A stretch of 64,000 nt of DNA, from the NCBI GenBank assembly GCA_021771915.1, contig JAETNY010000006.1, positions 62,001-126,000 on the forward strand, in the 5' to 3' direction. The notes beneath the pieces are model-generated. The model did no database searches and was not told where the DNA came from. It worked only from the letters and a program-made list of their open reading frames with translations. Positions 35,716 through 45,244 of the stretch are shown here, in pieces (position 1 is the first letter of the stretch; every line of letters begins with the position of its first letter). Made by a program: the position numbers and the translations under genes. This DNA comes from Bacillota bacterium. GTDB lineage: Bacteria; Bacillota; Dehalobacteriia; UBA4068; UBA4997.

Positions 35716-35744
35716 CGCCGCCGTTTTTTATGGAAACGGCGGCG
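35716..35744 (-). terminator. Rho-independent terminator after rny
   Basis: An 11-bp perfect GC-rich stem (35716-35726 with 35734-35744) and 7-base loop follow the rny stop by 30 bases; the minus strand continues with TTTGTT. Confidence 0.8.
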
Positions 35745-35773
35745 CAATGTTGCTTTGTTAATAATTCAGATTG

Positions 35774-37333
35774 CTATTTAGCATAATCCGTAACGCGTGT
35801 TTCCCTAATCAGCACAACCTTAATCTGACCAGGATAATCCAACTCGGCTTCAATACGCTTAACAATCTCACGCACCATAATCTCTGCCCGGTTTTCTGCC
35901 ACTTTCTCCGGTTTCAGGATAATGCGCAACTCACGACCGGCCTGAATAGCATAGGCTGTTTCCACGCCCTCAAAATCGTTGGCAATAGATTCCAGCTTCT
36001 CCATGCGCTTGATATAAGACTCCAGCGTATCACGCCTTGCGCCCGGCCGGGCTGCTGAAATAGCGTCCGCCGCCTGTACAAGAGCAGCCTCCACACTTTC
36101 AACCTCCACATCGCCATGATGCGCCAAAATACCATGCACAACCTGCTTGCTTTCATGATATTTTTTAGCAATATCCGCACCAATCTCCACATGGGGGCCT
36201 TCCATTTCATGGTCAAGCGCCTTGCCAATATCATGCAGCAAACCGGCACGCTTGGCTAATGTAACGTCAGCGCCAATTTCCGCCGCCATAACACCGGCCA
36301 GATGTGAAACCTCGATTGAATGTTTTAACACATTCTGACCATAACTGGTGCGATAATGCAAACGTCCCAGCAGCTTAACCAACTCAATATGCAAACCGCG
36401 CACGCCAGTTTCCAGAACGGCCTGTTCGCCCTCCTGACGAATTTTCTGTTCCACCTCTTTTTTGGCCTTCTCCACCATTTCCTCGATACGAGCCGGGTGA
36501 ATACGGCCGTCCACAATCAGCTTGCCCAAAGCAATACGGGCAATCTCACGGCGAATGGGGTCAAAACCAGAAAGAATGACAGCCTCCGGCGTATCGTCAA
36601 TAATCAGGTCTATACCGGTCAGGTTCTCCAAAGCCCGAATATTGCGCCCCTCTCGGCCAATAATGCGGCCTTTCATTTCTTCATTAGGCAGCGCCACCAC
36701 AGAAACTGTGCTTTCCACCGCATGGTCAGCCGCTACGCGCTGAATGGCCTCGGTGATAATCTCACGCGCCCGGGTTTCCGCCTCGTCCTTAGCTTCGGCC
36801 TCCATCTCCCTAATCATCGTAGCCATATCAACCTGAACTTCTTTATTAACGTCCTGTAAAAGCTTATCCTTAGCCTGTTCTGAAGTTAAACCGGAAATTC
36901 TTTCCAACTCCGCCAGCTGTTCCTGCTCCAACGCCTGAATTTTTTCGCGTTGAGAGTCCAACTCAATATCCTTCTGATGCAGCTTGCTTTCTTTGCGCTC
37001 AATGCCCTCCAGCTTTTTATCCAAAGAGTCCTCTTTCTGAACCAAACGCTGTTCCATCTGGTTCAACTCATTGCGGCGAGCCTTGGCTTCGTCCTCCGCC
37101 TTACTACGCATCTGAAAAATTTCGTCCTTGGCCTCCAAAAGTGCTTCTTTCTTTTGTGATTCCGCATCTTTAGCCGCATCGTCCAGCATTTTATCAATAG
37201 TTCCTTTGGCTGCGCCCAGCTTGGCCTCAATTATTTTGCGATAGAAAACAGAACCGGCAAAATAACCCAAAAGCAGACCAACCACCAGGAACACCAGATT
37301 AATAATTATATTTCCGATTGAAAATTGCGGCAT
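35774..37333 (-). CDS. rny: Ribonuclease Y
   Basis: Membrane-anchored endoribonuclease that starts mRNA decay in Bacillota. From the ATG at 37333 (AAAGGAGG upstream) the protein has 519 residues: an N-terminal membrane segment (residues 9-29), a long charged coiled coil (about 35-200), a KH domain ([15 protein letters not shown]) and an HD domain with [12 protein letters not shown] and AHHGDVE. All family landmarks are intact. The upstream region is long, structured and gene-poor. Confidence 0.97.
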   Translation of the reverse strand: MPQFSIGNIIINLVFLVVGLLLGYFAGSVFYRKIIEAKLGAAKGTIDKMLDDAAKDAESQKKEALLEAKDEIFQMRSKAEDEAKARRNELNQMEQRLVQKEDSLDKKLEGIERKESKLHQKDIELDSQREKIQALEQEQLAELERISGLTSEQAKDKLLQDVNKEVQVDMATMIREMEAEAKDEAETRAREIITEAIQRVAADHAVESTVSVVALPNEEMKGRIIGREGRNIRALENLTGIDLIIDDTPEAVILSGFDPIRREIARIALGKLIVDGRIHPARIEEMVEKAKKEVEQKIRQEGEQAVLETGVRGLHIELVKLLGRLHYRTSYGQNVLKHSIEVSHLAGVMAAEIGADVTLAKRAGLLHDIGKALDHEMEGPHVEIGADIAKKYHESKQVVHGILAHHGDVEVESVEAALVQAADAISAARPGARRDTLESYIKRMEKLESIANDFEGVETAYAIQAGRELRIILKPEKVAENRAEIMVREIVKRIEAELDYPGQIKVVLIRETRVTDYAK

Positions 37334-37887
37334 TCTTTCACCTCCTTTTTGTAAATTTTTTGATTTTATCAGTTTTTTCATAAAAATAGCCCGGTCACAC
37401 CTGGTGACGGGCAATCAGAATAAATTTTTACATCAAAACCTGCTGGGTAAAAGCCCCAACAGTCTTTCCCCAATATTCTAATAATTATAAACTTTTAATA
37501 AGTTTTTCTCAACAATCTTGCCTTAACATTCTTCAACAATCATGCTATAAGAATCATGCTTCAACAAGCCCGACCATAAGCAGTCCGGCTCCTTAAGCTA
37601 ATATATAAATCAGAATACTTGTGCAAAGTCTTAAAACCAAAGGAATGTAAAATTTATTCTAAAAGCCATAAAAATTTTCTGATATTTTTTATAAATATTT
37701 TTTGATTAAAAATTTTTATAACTATCTATTATTTTATATATTTAAGCTTAACTTGTCAAGCGTTTAAGCAAAGAAAGTGTAAATTTTATCCTGGCTAATA
37801 TTACAAGCCAACGTACAGCGCGGCCAGCAGACACATATTATATAACAGGCAAAGTATTTTATAGCAAATTATGGGAGATTTTCTGCG
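37334..37887 (-). other. Long structured intergenic region upstream of rny
   Basis: No protein gene is seen in this 554-base stretch. On the minus strand it can fold several hairpins: 37389-37412 (strong stem followed by TATTTTTA, terminator-like), 37440-37462 (8-bp stem CTGTTGGG with CCCAGCAG), and about 37567-37588 (GCCGGAC with GTCGGGC). A repeated motif with ATTGTTGA occurs near 37510-37545. The AT-rich stretch 37650-37740 looks like promoter or spacer DNA. It could be a long rny leader or an independent small RNA. Confidence 0.4.
37389..37412 (-). terminator. Terminator-like hairpin inside the rny leader
   Basis: GCCCGGTCAC (37389-37398) pairs with GTGACGGGC (37404-37412) with one bulged base; the minus strand continues TATTTTTA. 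It lies 56 bases before the rny start, so it either attenuates rny or ends an upstream transcript. Confidence 0.6.
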
Positions 37888-38064
37888 ATGATTTTTATTT
37901 TTTCATTAATAATTACGTTAATATTTATAACCTGGCTGATATCTGGCTTATTTACAGCCCTGCTGCTCTGCGCAATCGTCCTGAGCGCCGCTCTGTACGC
38001 CCTCCTGAGAATTTTTTCATACATTTTCCGGCGTATTTCAGATAATCTGCGCTGCCGGCCTTAA
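37888..38064 (+). CDS. Candidate 58-residue hydrophobic small protein
   Basis: The plus strand has an ATG at 37888 with GGGAG about 10 bases upstream and a frame of 58 codons ending TAA. The product is strongly hydrophobic (MIFIFSLIITLIFITWLISG, then LLLCAIVLSAALYALL) with a basic C-terminus (FRRISDNLRCRP), as in a small membrane protein with one or two membrane segments. It is convergent with the aroK-like gene, ending 3 bases before that gene's stop. There is no clear promoter, and no family is recognised, so it may be chance coding. Confidence 0.4.
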   Translation: MIFIFSLIITLIFITWLISGLFTALLLCAIVLSAALYALLRIFSYIFRRISDNLRCRP

Positions 38065-38066
38065 GT

Positions 38067-38582
38067 TTAGTGGCGTTGGCGATAAAAAGCCAAAATTTTT
38101 TCAACCACCTGTTCCAAAGCCCATTTATCCACATTAATGCTGAAATCCGCCACCCCGGCATAAAGCGGCTCGCGCTCAAGCATCAACTGCGCCACGGTTT
38201 CCGCTGTGGCTTGACGGGGCAAAAACACGCGGTTTTTCTTGCGCCGCATGCGCCGAAAAATAGTTTCAGCTTCTGCCTGCAACCAGACCACACACCCCAG
38301 CTGCTGCCAAAGCTGAAGCTGTTCCGGCTCCGGCGGCAATGCGCCGTCTGCCGCAATCACCATACGGCTTTTGCCTAGCTGCTTGCGCAGCATAAGCTTA
38401 TCCTCTGAATAAAATCGAATACGCCCATATTTGCTGTAAATTTCCGGCAATTTTAAATCCGTTACCTGCTCCAGTTCAAAATCCAAATCCACAAAAGCAT
38501 AAGCCAGTTCCTCCGCCAGCATACGCCCCACAGCGGTTTTACCCACGCCCATCATGCCTACCAAAACTATATTTTCTGCCAT
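38067..38582 (-). CDS. Shikimate-kinase-like protein
   Basis: A 171-residue P-loop kinase with the fold of AroK, which phosphorylates shikimate in the chorismate pathway. Walker A GMMGVGKT, the DLDFELE acidic motif, the Arg in RIRFYSED and the Arg in EREPLYAGVAD match shikimate kinase. Two substrate-site features do not: the usual GGG reads DGA (VIAADGALPP) and the LID motif RPLL reads RVFL. It may be a divergent shikimate kinase or have another substrate. The ATG at 38582 follows GGGTGA; upstream lies a GTG start 3 codons earlier. Confidence 0.75.
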   Translation of the reverse strand: MAENIVLVGMMGVGKTAVGRMLAEELAYAFVDLDFELEQVTDLKLPEIYSKYGRIRFYSEDKLMLRKQLGKSRMVIAADGALPPEPEQLQLWQQLGCVVWLQAEAETIFRRMRRKKNRVFLPRQATAETVAQLMLEREPLYAGVADFSINVDKWALEQVVEKILAFYRQRH

Positions 38583-38693
38583 AATGCTCACCCACTTTAT
38601 TTAAGATGTTTAAGCATATGCAGAATGGGCTGTCTTTAGCACACCTAATCACCGACAGACTATAAGAAGCTAAAAAATCAACCCATTTTCAAA

Positions 38694-39431
38694 TCAATAA
38701 GCATAAACCAGCTGCAACAAAATTTGCGCCAGACTTTTGGCGTTAGCATTCATCAACTCCGTAACCTCGGCATGCGTAACCTTATCAGCCAGACCACAGG
38801 CAAAATTGGTCACCATAGCCAGAGAACCATATTTCAACCCCAACTCATTGGCCAGCGTAACCTCCGGCACTCCAGTCATACCGGAAATCGTACCGCCCAG
38901 CCGGGCAAAAGCCTGAATTTCCGCCCTTGACTCAAAGCGCGGTCCCTGCACGCAAACATAAACGCCCTTTTCCACCAAAGGAATAGCCGCACGCTCCGCC
39001 GCCGCTTTAATCTGCTGCTGCCATTCCTCATCATAGCAGTGCGTCATGTCCGTATGCTGCACGCCGGCCTCGCCGCCGGTAAAAAAGGTATGCTCCCGGC
39101 CATATGTGAAATCCAGAAAATCATCAACCAACACAATACTGCCCGGCGGCACATCGCGCAACAATGAACCAACCGCATTTACCGCAATAATTTTATCCAC
39201 ACCCAGACTTTGCAACGCCCAGATATTGGCACGATAATTAATCAGATGCGGAGGTATGCTGTGATTGCGCGCATGACGCGGCAAAAAAACCAACGGTTTA
39301 GCGCCCTGCGGCGTCATAACCTCACCCTGAAAAACGCTGGCCTCGCCATAAGGCGTGCTTATATGCTTTTCCTGCTGATTTTTCAATTCCTCCCAATCAT
39401 AAAAGCCGGTTCCGGCAATCAATGCCAACAT
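38694..39431 (-). CDS. mtnP: MTAP/PNP-family nucleoside phosphorylase
   Basis: Cleaves 5'-methylthioadenosine or a related purine nucleoside with phosphate, part of methionine salvage. The 245 residues show LIAGTGFYD, phosphate site FLPRHARNHSIPPH, VNAVGSL and GMTGVPEVTLANELGL. The last motif (GMTG rather than DMTT) resembles methylthioinosine phosphorylases and 6-oxopurine-type members, so the preferred base is uncertain. It begins 34 bases after ftsY in transcription order, preceded by GAGGGGG. Confidence 0.85.
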   Translation of the reverse strand: MLALIAGTGFYDWEELKNQQEKHISTPYGEASVFQGEVMTPQGAKPLVFLPRHARNHSIPPHLINYRANIWALQSLGVDKIIAVNAVGSLLRDVPPGSIVLVDDFLDFTYGREHTFFTGGEAGVQHTDMTHCYDEEWQQQIKAAAERAAIPLVEKGVYVCVQGPRFESRAEIQAFARLGGTISGMTGVPEVTLANELGLKYGSLAMVTNFACGLADKVTHAEVTELMNANAKSLAQILLQLVYAY

Positions 39432-39465
39432 TTTCTATTACCCCCTCTTTGAAAATACAAAGTTG

Positions 39466-40437
39466 TCAATCTTCACGAACCACCTCATAATTGCTTGCTT
39501 CCTCATTATCGCCGGCAAAAAGCGCCGCCGCAAAATCAGCCGCCACAAACTCGCGTAGGTCGTCAATGCCCTCGCCCACGCCAATCATCTTAACCGGCAA
39601 ATTTAACTCGTTGGCAATACCAATCACCACGCCGCCTTTGGCTGTGCCGTCCAGCTTGGTCAGAATAATGCCGGAAAGCGGCACAACCTCGCCAAACAGC
39701 TTGGCCTGACTGATAGCGTTCTGACCGGTGCCAGCGTCCAAAACCAGCAAAACCTCCACATTAGCCTGCGGTGCTTCGCGCTCAATAATGCGATTAATTT
39801 TGCGTAATTCTTCCATTAAATTAGTTTTATTTTGCAGCCGCCCGGCCGTATCGACAATCAGAATATTGGAACCGCGAGAAGCCGCCGCCTGACACGCGTC
39901 AAAAACCACCGCCCCCGGGTCGGAACCGCTGCTCTGCCGAATAACGTCCACCCCGGCGCGCTCACCCCACATGCAAAGCTGCTCAATAGCCGCCGCGCGG
40001 AAAGTATCCGCCGCCGCCAGCAAAACCTTGTGGCCAATGCTGTGATAATAGGCCGCCATTTTGCCGATTGTTGTAGTTTTGCCGGCGCCGTTCACACCAA
40101 CCACCAAGATTATATTTAAACGGCCGCCTTTAAGCAGAAAGCGGTTTTTGTTTTCGCCATCAACCGAGCCTTTGATAATCTTCACAATCTCCGTCTGCAA
40201 AGCCTGACGCAACGGCTCGGCCTCCCGAATATGCTCTTTCTTTTCAATCTCGCGCAGTCGCTCCGTCAGCTCCACCGCCGTCTGCACGCCCACATCGGCC
40301 TGAATAAGCGTTTCTTCCAAATCCTCATAAAATTCTTCATCAATCTTGCGCCCCAAAGAAAAAACCTGAGAAAGCTTATTATTAAAATCATCACGCGTTT
40401 TGGTCAAGCCCTGTTTCAGCTTTTCAAAAAAACCCAT
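39466..40437 (-). CDS. ftsY: Signal recognition particle receptor FtsY
   Basis: FtsY is the SRP receptor GTPase that delivers ribosomes making membrane proteins to the translocon. The 323 residues contain the N domain and G domain with [10 protein letters not shown] (G1), [20 protein letters not shown] (G3) and [10 protein letters not shown] (G4). The short N-terminal A region ([16 protein letters not shown]) is typical of Bacillota. GGAGG precedes the ATG, and a strong promoter lies in the 80-base gap after smc. Confidence 0.98.
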   Translation of the reverse strand: MGFFEKLKQGLTKTRDDFNNKLSQVFSLGRKIDEEFYEDLEETLIQADVGVQTAVELTERLREIEKKEHIREAEPLRQALQTEIVKIIKGSVDGENKNRFLLKGGRLNIILVVGVNGAGKTTTIGKMAAYYHSIGHKVLLAAADTFRAAAIEQLCMWGERAGVDVIRQSSGSDPGAVVFDACQAAASRGSNILIVDTAGRLQNKTNLMEELRKINRIIEREAPQANVEVLLVLDAGTGQNAISQAKLFGEVVPLSGIILTKLDGTAKGGVVIGIANELNLPVKMIGVGEGIDDLREFVAADFAAALFAGDNEEASNYEVVRED

Positions 40438-40464
40438 AAGCCAGCCTCCTTGTCCATATCAACT

Positions 40465-40493
40465 ATTATAAACAAATTTATTCTATAAATCAA
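40465..40493 (-). promoter_or_regulatory. Promoter for ftsY
   Basis: TTGATT (40488-40493) and TATAAT (40465-40470) are 17 bases apart on the minus strand, so ftsY can be expressed separately from smc. Confidence 0.85.
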
Positions 40494-40517
40494 GCAATAT
40501 CACTATAAAAAGCCCGG

Positions 40518-43500
40518 TCAGGAAACATATTGCTGCAAATCATCAGTCAGCCGCACCGAAACAATTTTCGACACACCATCTTTTTCCATGGTAATGCCCC
40601 AAAGCCGATCCGCCGCCTCCATCGTTCCCTGACGATGCGTAACCACAATAAACTGGGTTTTCTGCTTAAACATTTTAATATACTCGGCAAAACGCTCCAC
40701 ATTCGCCTCGTCCAGTGCTGCGTCCACCTCGTCCAGAATACAGAACGGACTGGGCTTAACCTGAAAAATAGCCAGCACCAAAGCCACGCCCACCAACGAT
40801 TTTTCACCACCGGAAAGCAGATTATAGTTAATCAGTTTTTTACCCGGCGGCTGCACCAGCAAATCCACGCCAGTCATCAACGGGTCGTCCGGCTCCGTCA
40901 AAAACATAGCCGCCGAACCGCCGCCGAAAAGCTGCACAAAGGTTTGACCAAAATTCTGGTTCACCTGCTCAAAAGTATCCCGGAAACGCTTGGCCATAAT
41001 CTCGTCCATATCCTTAATTACATTCTGCAAGGCCGTATGCGCCTCCAACAAATCCTCACGCTGCGCAGACAGAAACTCATGCCGCTCACGAACCTGCCGA
41101 TATTCGTCAATAGCCTCCAAATTCACGCTGCCCAAAGCCGCCAGCTGCCGCTTCAACTCTTTCAAAGTGCCGGCCAGCTCCTGCCTGTCCCGACTGGTAT
41201 CCAGCAGCGGCAAAGCCTGCTCATAACTCATGGCAAAACCCTCGGCCAGCTTTTGGCTGTCTGCCGCGTCCTCGGTCTGCAAACGCGCCTCTTTAATTTT
41301 CAGCTGGGTCAATTCCTGACCAAAACGTGCCGCATCATTATTTAAAGCAGCCGTCCTCCGCTCCCATTCCTCAATTTGCTGCTTGCGCGCACCATTATCA
41401 GCCGTCGCCGCCGCCAAGTTCTGCTCCGCCGCCACAATCTGACCATAAAAGTCCTGCGCCTCTCGCTGTCTGGTCTGCCAGGCCTGACGCATTTCCGCCT
41501 GCTGCTGCTGCCAATCAGCAATAGCCTGCTCTTTCTGCTCCTTTTGCGTGAACAAACTGCCCTTTTCCGCCGTCAGACGCGTTAACTCGCCGGTTAAATT
41601 CTGATGTTCCTGCCGCTTGGCCAAAGCCTGCAAACGGTTTTGCTCCAAAGCCTGCCGGCCGGCCTCCAGCGCACTGCTTTGCTGCTCCTGCCGCTGCTGC
41701 AATTCCACCAGAAGCTGATTAGCGCGCTCTGTAATGCTACCCCAATCGGCCAACTCCGCAGTCAACTCTGTTTGCCGCCGCTGCATATGTTCCTGCTCGC
41801 GCTGGTTGTTAGCCAAAGCATTTTGTAACTGCACCAGCTGCTCATTTTTATCCGCCAGATTATCGCGCAAATGCGTTACGTCCTTAACCTTGCCCAGATA
41901 TTGCAGTTCCAATTCTCTATCCGCCGCAGCCAGCGTTTCGCGTCCGGCCGCCAGCGCCTCGCGCTCCTCATTCAGCTGTTGCAAATGTTGTTGACCCTGC
42001 TCATTCTGCTGCTGCAAACGGCCCACGTTGCGTTGCAGTTCCACCAGCTGATTTTTCTTCTGTAATAAATCGCCAGCATTTTTCTGCCTGCTGCCGCCGG
42101 TTATGGAGCCGCCCGGCGAGATAATATCCCCGGCCAGCGTCACAATCTTAAACTGCTGCCGATGCAAACGCGCCACCTCCGTAGCCACGTCCAAATCCTC
42201 AACCAGCAGCGTATTGGCAAACAAAAACTCCACAGCCGGCCGCACCGCCGGCGCGCACTGAATAACCTGCGCACACCGGCCAATAACCCCCGAATAAGCC
42301 GCCGCCAAAGCCTGCTCAATTTCCGCATTGGCACGCCATTTCAGGCTGGCCAGCGGCAGAAAAGTAGCCCGGCCCAGCTTTTCCTGCTTCAAATAGGCCA
42401 CGCAGGCGCGCGCCGCCCGGTCGTCCTGCACCACAATATTCTGCAAACCAGCACCGACTGCTGCTTCTAAAGCCAAACTATACTGTACGTCAGACTCAAT
42501 CAAGTCCAACACCACGCCCAGAACGCCGGTCATCTGCGGCCGCCCCTGCCGCTTGGCGCGCAATACCGCGCGAACGCCAGGATAAAAACAACTCTTATTT
42601 TCCGCCATCTCAGTCAAAATTTTCAGGCGTGATTCTTCACTGTTCAATTTCATACGCACAGCCACATTAGCCTCATTAGCATTTACAATGCGCGCCTCAA
42701 TTTCGTCCAAAGACTGCCCCTGCTGTAAAAGGCTGTCCTTATTCTGCGCCCGGCGCTGTTGTAAATCCGCCAACTCCGCCTGCATCTGTTCCGCCCGGCG
42801 GCCAGTTTCCTGATTTTCTTCCTGCAAAGCGGCAATATTCTGCCGGGCAGTGGCCAAAGCCTGCTCTCCGTCCGCCAAAGATTTGGCCAAAAAAGACTGC
42901 TCATTCTGCAAATTGGCCAACTGACTACTGTTATCCAAAATTTCCTGCCGCGCCTGCTCCTGCTCAGCCTGTAATTCCTCAACCGCATCACGCTGCGCCG
43001 CAAAAGTTTCCTCCTGGGCGGCAATCTCCGCCTCCTGCGCCTGCAATTCAGCCGCCGCTTCAGCCGCCGCCTGCTTCAGACGCTCAACCTCTGCCACAAA
43101 ACCGCTGTCCTGCTGCAAAAGCTGCGAAAGTTCACCCTGCAAACGCTGAATATTATCCTCCGCCGCCCGGATTTTCTCCTGCCAAAGTTCGCTTTGCGCC
43201 TCTGCCTGCTCACGCCCCGTTTTCAGTTCAAAAAGCTGTTGCCGGGCAGCCGTAATCTCACCTTCAAGCTGGTCATAGGCCAAACGCGCCTGCGCTAAAT
43301 CTGCCTCCAGACGCAGGCGGCTGGTTTCCGCCGTTTCGGCCAGCTTCTGCGCTTCAGCCAGCGCCGCTGTGTTTTCCTGCATGGCCTGCCGATTTTCCGC
43401 CATATTCTGCAAAATAAGGTTAATTTCCTGCTTATCAGCGTTTTCCTTAAGCTGCAAATAGGTTTCCGCCCGGCTGCTTTGCTCGGCCAGCGGCGCCAAA

Positions 43501-44102
43501 CGCACCGTTAACTCACTGATAATATCCCAAATACGGGTTAAATTCTGCTCCGTATCAGCCAGCTTGCGCTGGGCGGTCTGTTTACGGGAGCGATATTTCA
43601 CAATACCGGCAGCGTCCTCCAAAAGCAGGCGGCGCTCGTCTGCTTTCATGTTAACGACTTCCTGAATACGCCCCTGCCCAATCAAAGCCAGTGAATTATT
43701 ACTAACGCCACTATCCATAAATAATTCCCGAATATCGGCCAGACGACACTGGCGGCCATTCAGCAAATATTCCGACTCGCCGTCCCGATAAGCCCGACGG
43801 CAAACTGCCACCGCCGAATATTCAAGCGGCAGAGAACCGTCGGAATTATCAATATTCAAAATTACCTCCGCCATACCCAACGGCTTGCGTTTATCTGAAC
43901 CGGCAAAGATAATATCCTCCATTTTATGCCCACGCAGGATTTTAGCACTTTGCTCGCCTAAAACCCAGCGTACAGCATCGGCAATATTAGATTTACCGCT
44001 GCCGTTGGGGCCAACAATGCAGGAAATACCGTCCTCAAGCTTAATAACCGTACGATTGGTAAATGACTTGAAACCGGACAATTCAATGCTTTTTAAGTAC
44101 AT
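40518..44102 (-). CDS. smc: Chromosome segregation protein SMC
   Basis: SMC forms the condensin ring with ScpA and ScpB, whose genes are at 56716-58071. The 1194-residue product has the N-terminal Walker A GPNGSGKSN, the long Gln/Ala/Glu-rich coiled coils (about 170-500 and 680-1020), the hinge region near 510-670, the ABC signature LSGGEKSLVGVAL, and Walker B CILDEVDAALDEANV. Length and order are standard. It follows the radical SAM gene by 36 bases in transcription order. Confidence 0.98.
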   Translation of the reverse strand: MYLKSIELSGFKSFTNRTVIKLEDGISCIVGPNGSGKSNIADAVRWVLGEQSAKILRGHKMEDIIFAGSDKRKPLGMAEVILNIDNSDGSLPLEYSAVAVCRRAYRDGESEYLLNGRQCRLADIRELFMDSGVSNNSLALIGQGRIQEVVNMKADERRLLLEDAAGIVKYRSRKQTAQRKLADTEQNLTRIWDIISELTVRLAPLAEQSSRAETYLQLKENADKQEINLILQNMAENRQAMQENTAALAEAQKLAETAETSRLRLEADLAQARLAYDQLEGEITAARQQLFELKTGREQAEAQSELWQEKIRAAEDNIQRLQGELSQLLQQDSGFVAEVERLKQAAAEAAAELQAQEAEIAAQEETFAAQRDAVEELQAEQEQARQEILDNSSQLANLQNEQSFLAKSLADGEQALATARQNIAALQEENQETGRRAEQMQAELADLQQRRAQNKDSLLQQGQSLDEIEARIVNANEANVAVRMKLNSEESRLKILTEMAENKSCFYPGVRAVLRAKRQGRPQMTGVLGVVLDLIESDVQYSLALEAAVGAGLQNIVVQDDRAARACVAYLKQEKLGRATFLPLASLKWRANAEIEQALAAAYSGVIGRCAQVIQCAPAVRPAVEFLFANTLLVEDLDVATEVARLHRQQFKIVTLAGDIISPGGSITGGSRQKNAGDLLQKKNQLVELQRNVGRLQQQNEQGQQHLQQLNEEREALAAGRETLAAADRELELQYLGKVKDVTHLRDNLADKNEQLVQLQNALANNQREQEHMQRRQTELTAELADWGSITERANQLLVELQQRQEQQSSALEAGRQALEQNRLQALAKRQEHQNLTGELTRLTAEKGSLFTQKEQKEQAIADWQQQQAEMRQAWQTRQREAQDFYGQIVAAEQNLAAATADNGARKQQIEEWERRTAALNNDAARFGQELTQLKIKEARLQTEDAADSQKLAEGFAMSYEQALPLLDTSRDRQELAGTLKELKRQLAALGSVNLEAIDEYRQVRERHEFLSAQREDLLEAHTALQNVIKDMDEIMAKRFRDTFEQVNQNFGQTFVQLFGGGSAAMFLTEPDDPLMTGVDLLVQPPGKKLINYNLLSGGEKSLVGVALVLAIFQVKPSPFCILDEVDAALDEANVERFAEYIKMFKQKTQFIVVTHRQGTMEAADRLWGITMEKDGVSKIVSVRLTDDLQQYVS

Positions 44103-44138
44103 AAAACCAAAACTCCATTTTTTTCGTTTTGTGCTAAT

Positions 44139-45212
44139 TCATTTTAATAATTCTTTTTCCGGCTGCCACTTTTGGCGAAAATCCTCGTCCAACAGCAGCT
44201 TATCCGAACCGTCCGCCTGCCGCAGCAGCAACGCCCCCGGCGGCAAATTTTGTGCAGTCGGCAAATGCTTCAAAGCCAGTTCTGGCGCCATTCTGGCATA
44301 ATAAGCCCGGTTTTGCCCCCGATGTCCCACCGCTGCCGAAATATCACGCCCGGCCAGATAAATCGTTCGGGTATGCGGCCAAAGGCACAACGCCCACAAA
44401 ATTTTATGCCGCCAATAAAGGCTCTGCACCAAAGCGCCAAAGGCCGGGTGATACGGGCCGGCCAAAACCTGTTCAGCCAAATCGTCGCTGGGCTGCAAAC
44501 CCATACGAATAACAACCACCGCGCAATCCTCGGCCAACATTTTCAGCGCCAGTGTGATGTTAGCCGCCGCCTCCAGCGTCAGGGGCAAATATTCGCCCTG
44601 CTGATAATACTGCGCCAAAACAGTGCCGCGCAAAACTACTGTTGGATAAATACGCAACATATTCGGCCGCTCGGCCAACAGCCTGCGCGCGCCCTGCCAG
44701 CATTCCGCCAGACTCTCTCCCGGTAACCCAGGCATCAACTGCACACCTGTACGCAAACCGGCCGCCTGCAACTGCCGCAGAGCCGCCAACGACTGCGCCG
44801 CCGTATGACCGCGCCGCGCCCTTTCCAGCACCAAATCATGCATGGACTGCACGCCCAATTCCACCGTATCAACGCCATAATAACGCAAAAGTTCTATAAC
44901 CTCCGCGTTAATACAATCCGGCCGCGTGGAAACTCGCACTCCAGCCAAACGTCCGGCCGCCAAAGCCTGACGCGCTGGCTCCAGATAATATTCCTGCCTT
45001 TCACGCGGCAAAGCGGTAAAACTGCCGCCATAAAAAGCCAAATCATAATCAGCCTGCTGTCCAACCGGCAAGTCCGCAATAGCCTGCGCCACCTGTTCTG
45101 CCGTTGGCGGACGCTGACCGGCAATCTTGTGCTGGTCACAAAAAACACATTGCTGTGGACAACCCAAATGCGGAATAAAAAAAGGCAGAATATGCTTTTT
45201 TGCCTGCGCCAT
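44139..45212 (-). CDS. Elp3-like radical SAM protein
   Basis: A 357-residue radical SAM enzyme with the cluster motif CPQQCVFC near the N-terminus and the Elp3/MiaB-class features FYGGSFTALP, VSTRPDCI and DTVELGVQSM. Unlike Elp3 it lacks the acetyltransferase domain. Genes of this type are often found between rnc and smc in Bacillota. The biochemical role is not established, though the family suggests RNA modification. It starts 33 bases after rnc in transcription order. Confidence 0.88.
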   Translation of the reverse strand: MAQAKKHILPFFIPHLGCPQQCVFCDQHKIAGQRPPTAEQVAQAIADLPVGQQADYDLAFYGGSFTALPRERQEYYLEPARQALAAGRLAGVRVSTRPDCINAEVIELLRYYGVDTVELGVQSMHDLVLERARRGHTAAQSLAALRQLQAAGLRTGVQLMPGLPGESLAECWQGARRLLAERPNMLRIYPTVVLRGTVLAQYYQQGEYLPLTLEAAANITLALKMLAEDCAVVVIRMGLQPSDDLAEQVLAGPYHPAFGALVQSLYWRHKILWALCLWPHTRTIYLAGRDISAAVGHRGQNRAYYARMAPELALKHLPTAQNLPPGALLLRQADGSDKLLLDEDFRQKWQPEKELLK

Positions 45213-45244
45213 ATTCCACCTCTCTTATCTAAATCATATTAATC

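Noticed and set aside
37429-37625. Known structural RNAs (6S RNA, tmRNA, SRP RNA, T-box) in the gap before rny
   Set aside because: I looked for their conserved cores (for example tmRNA ends or the T-box sequence) and found no convincing match; the region is reported only as structured.
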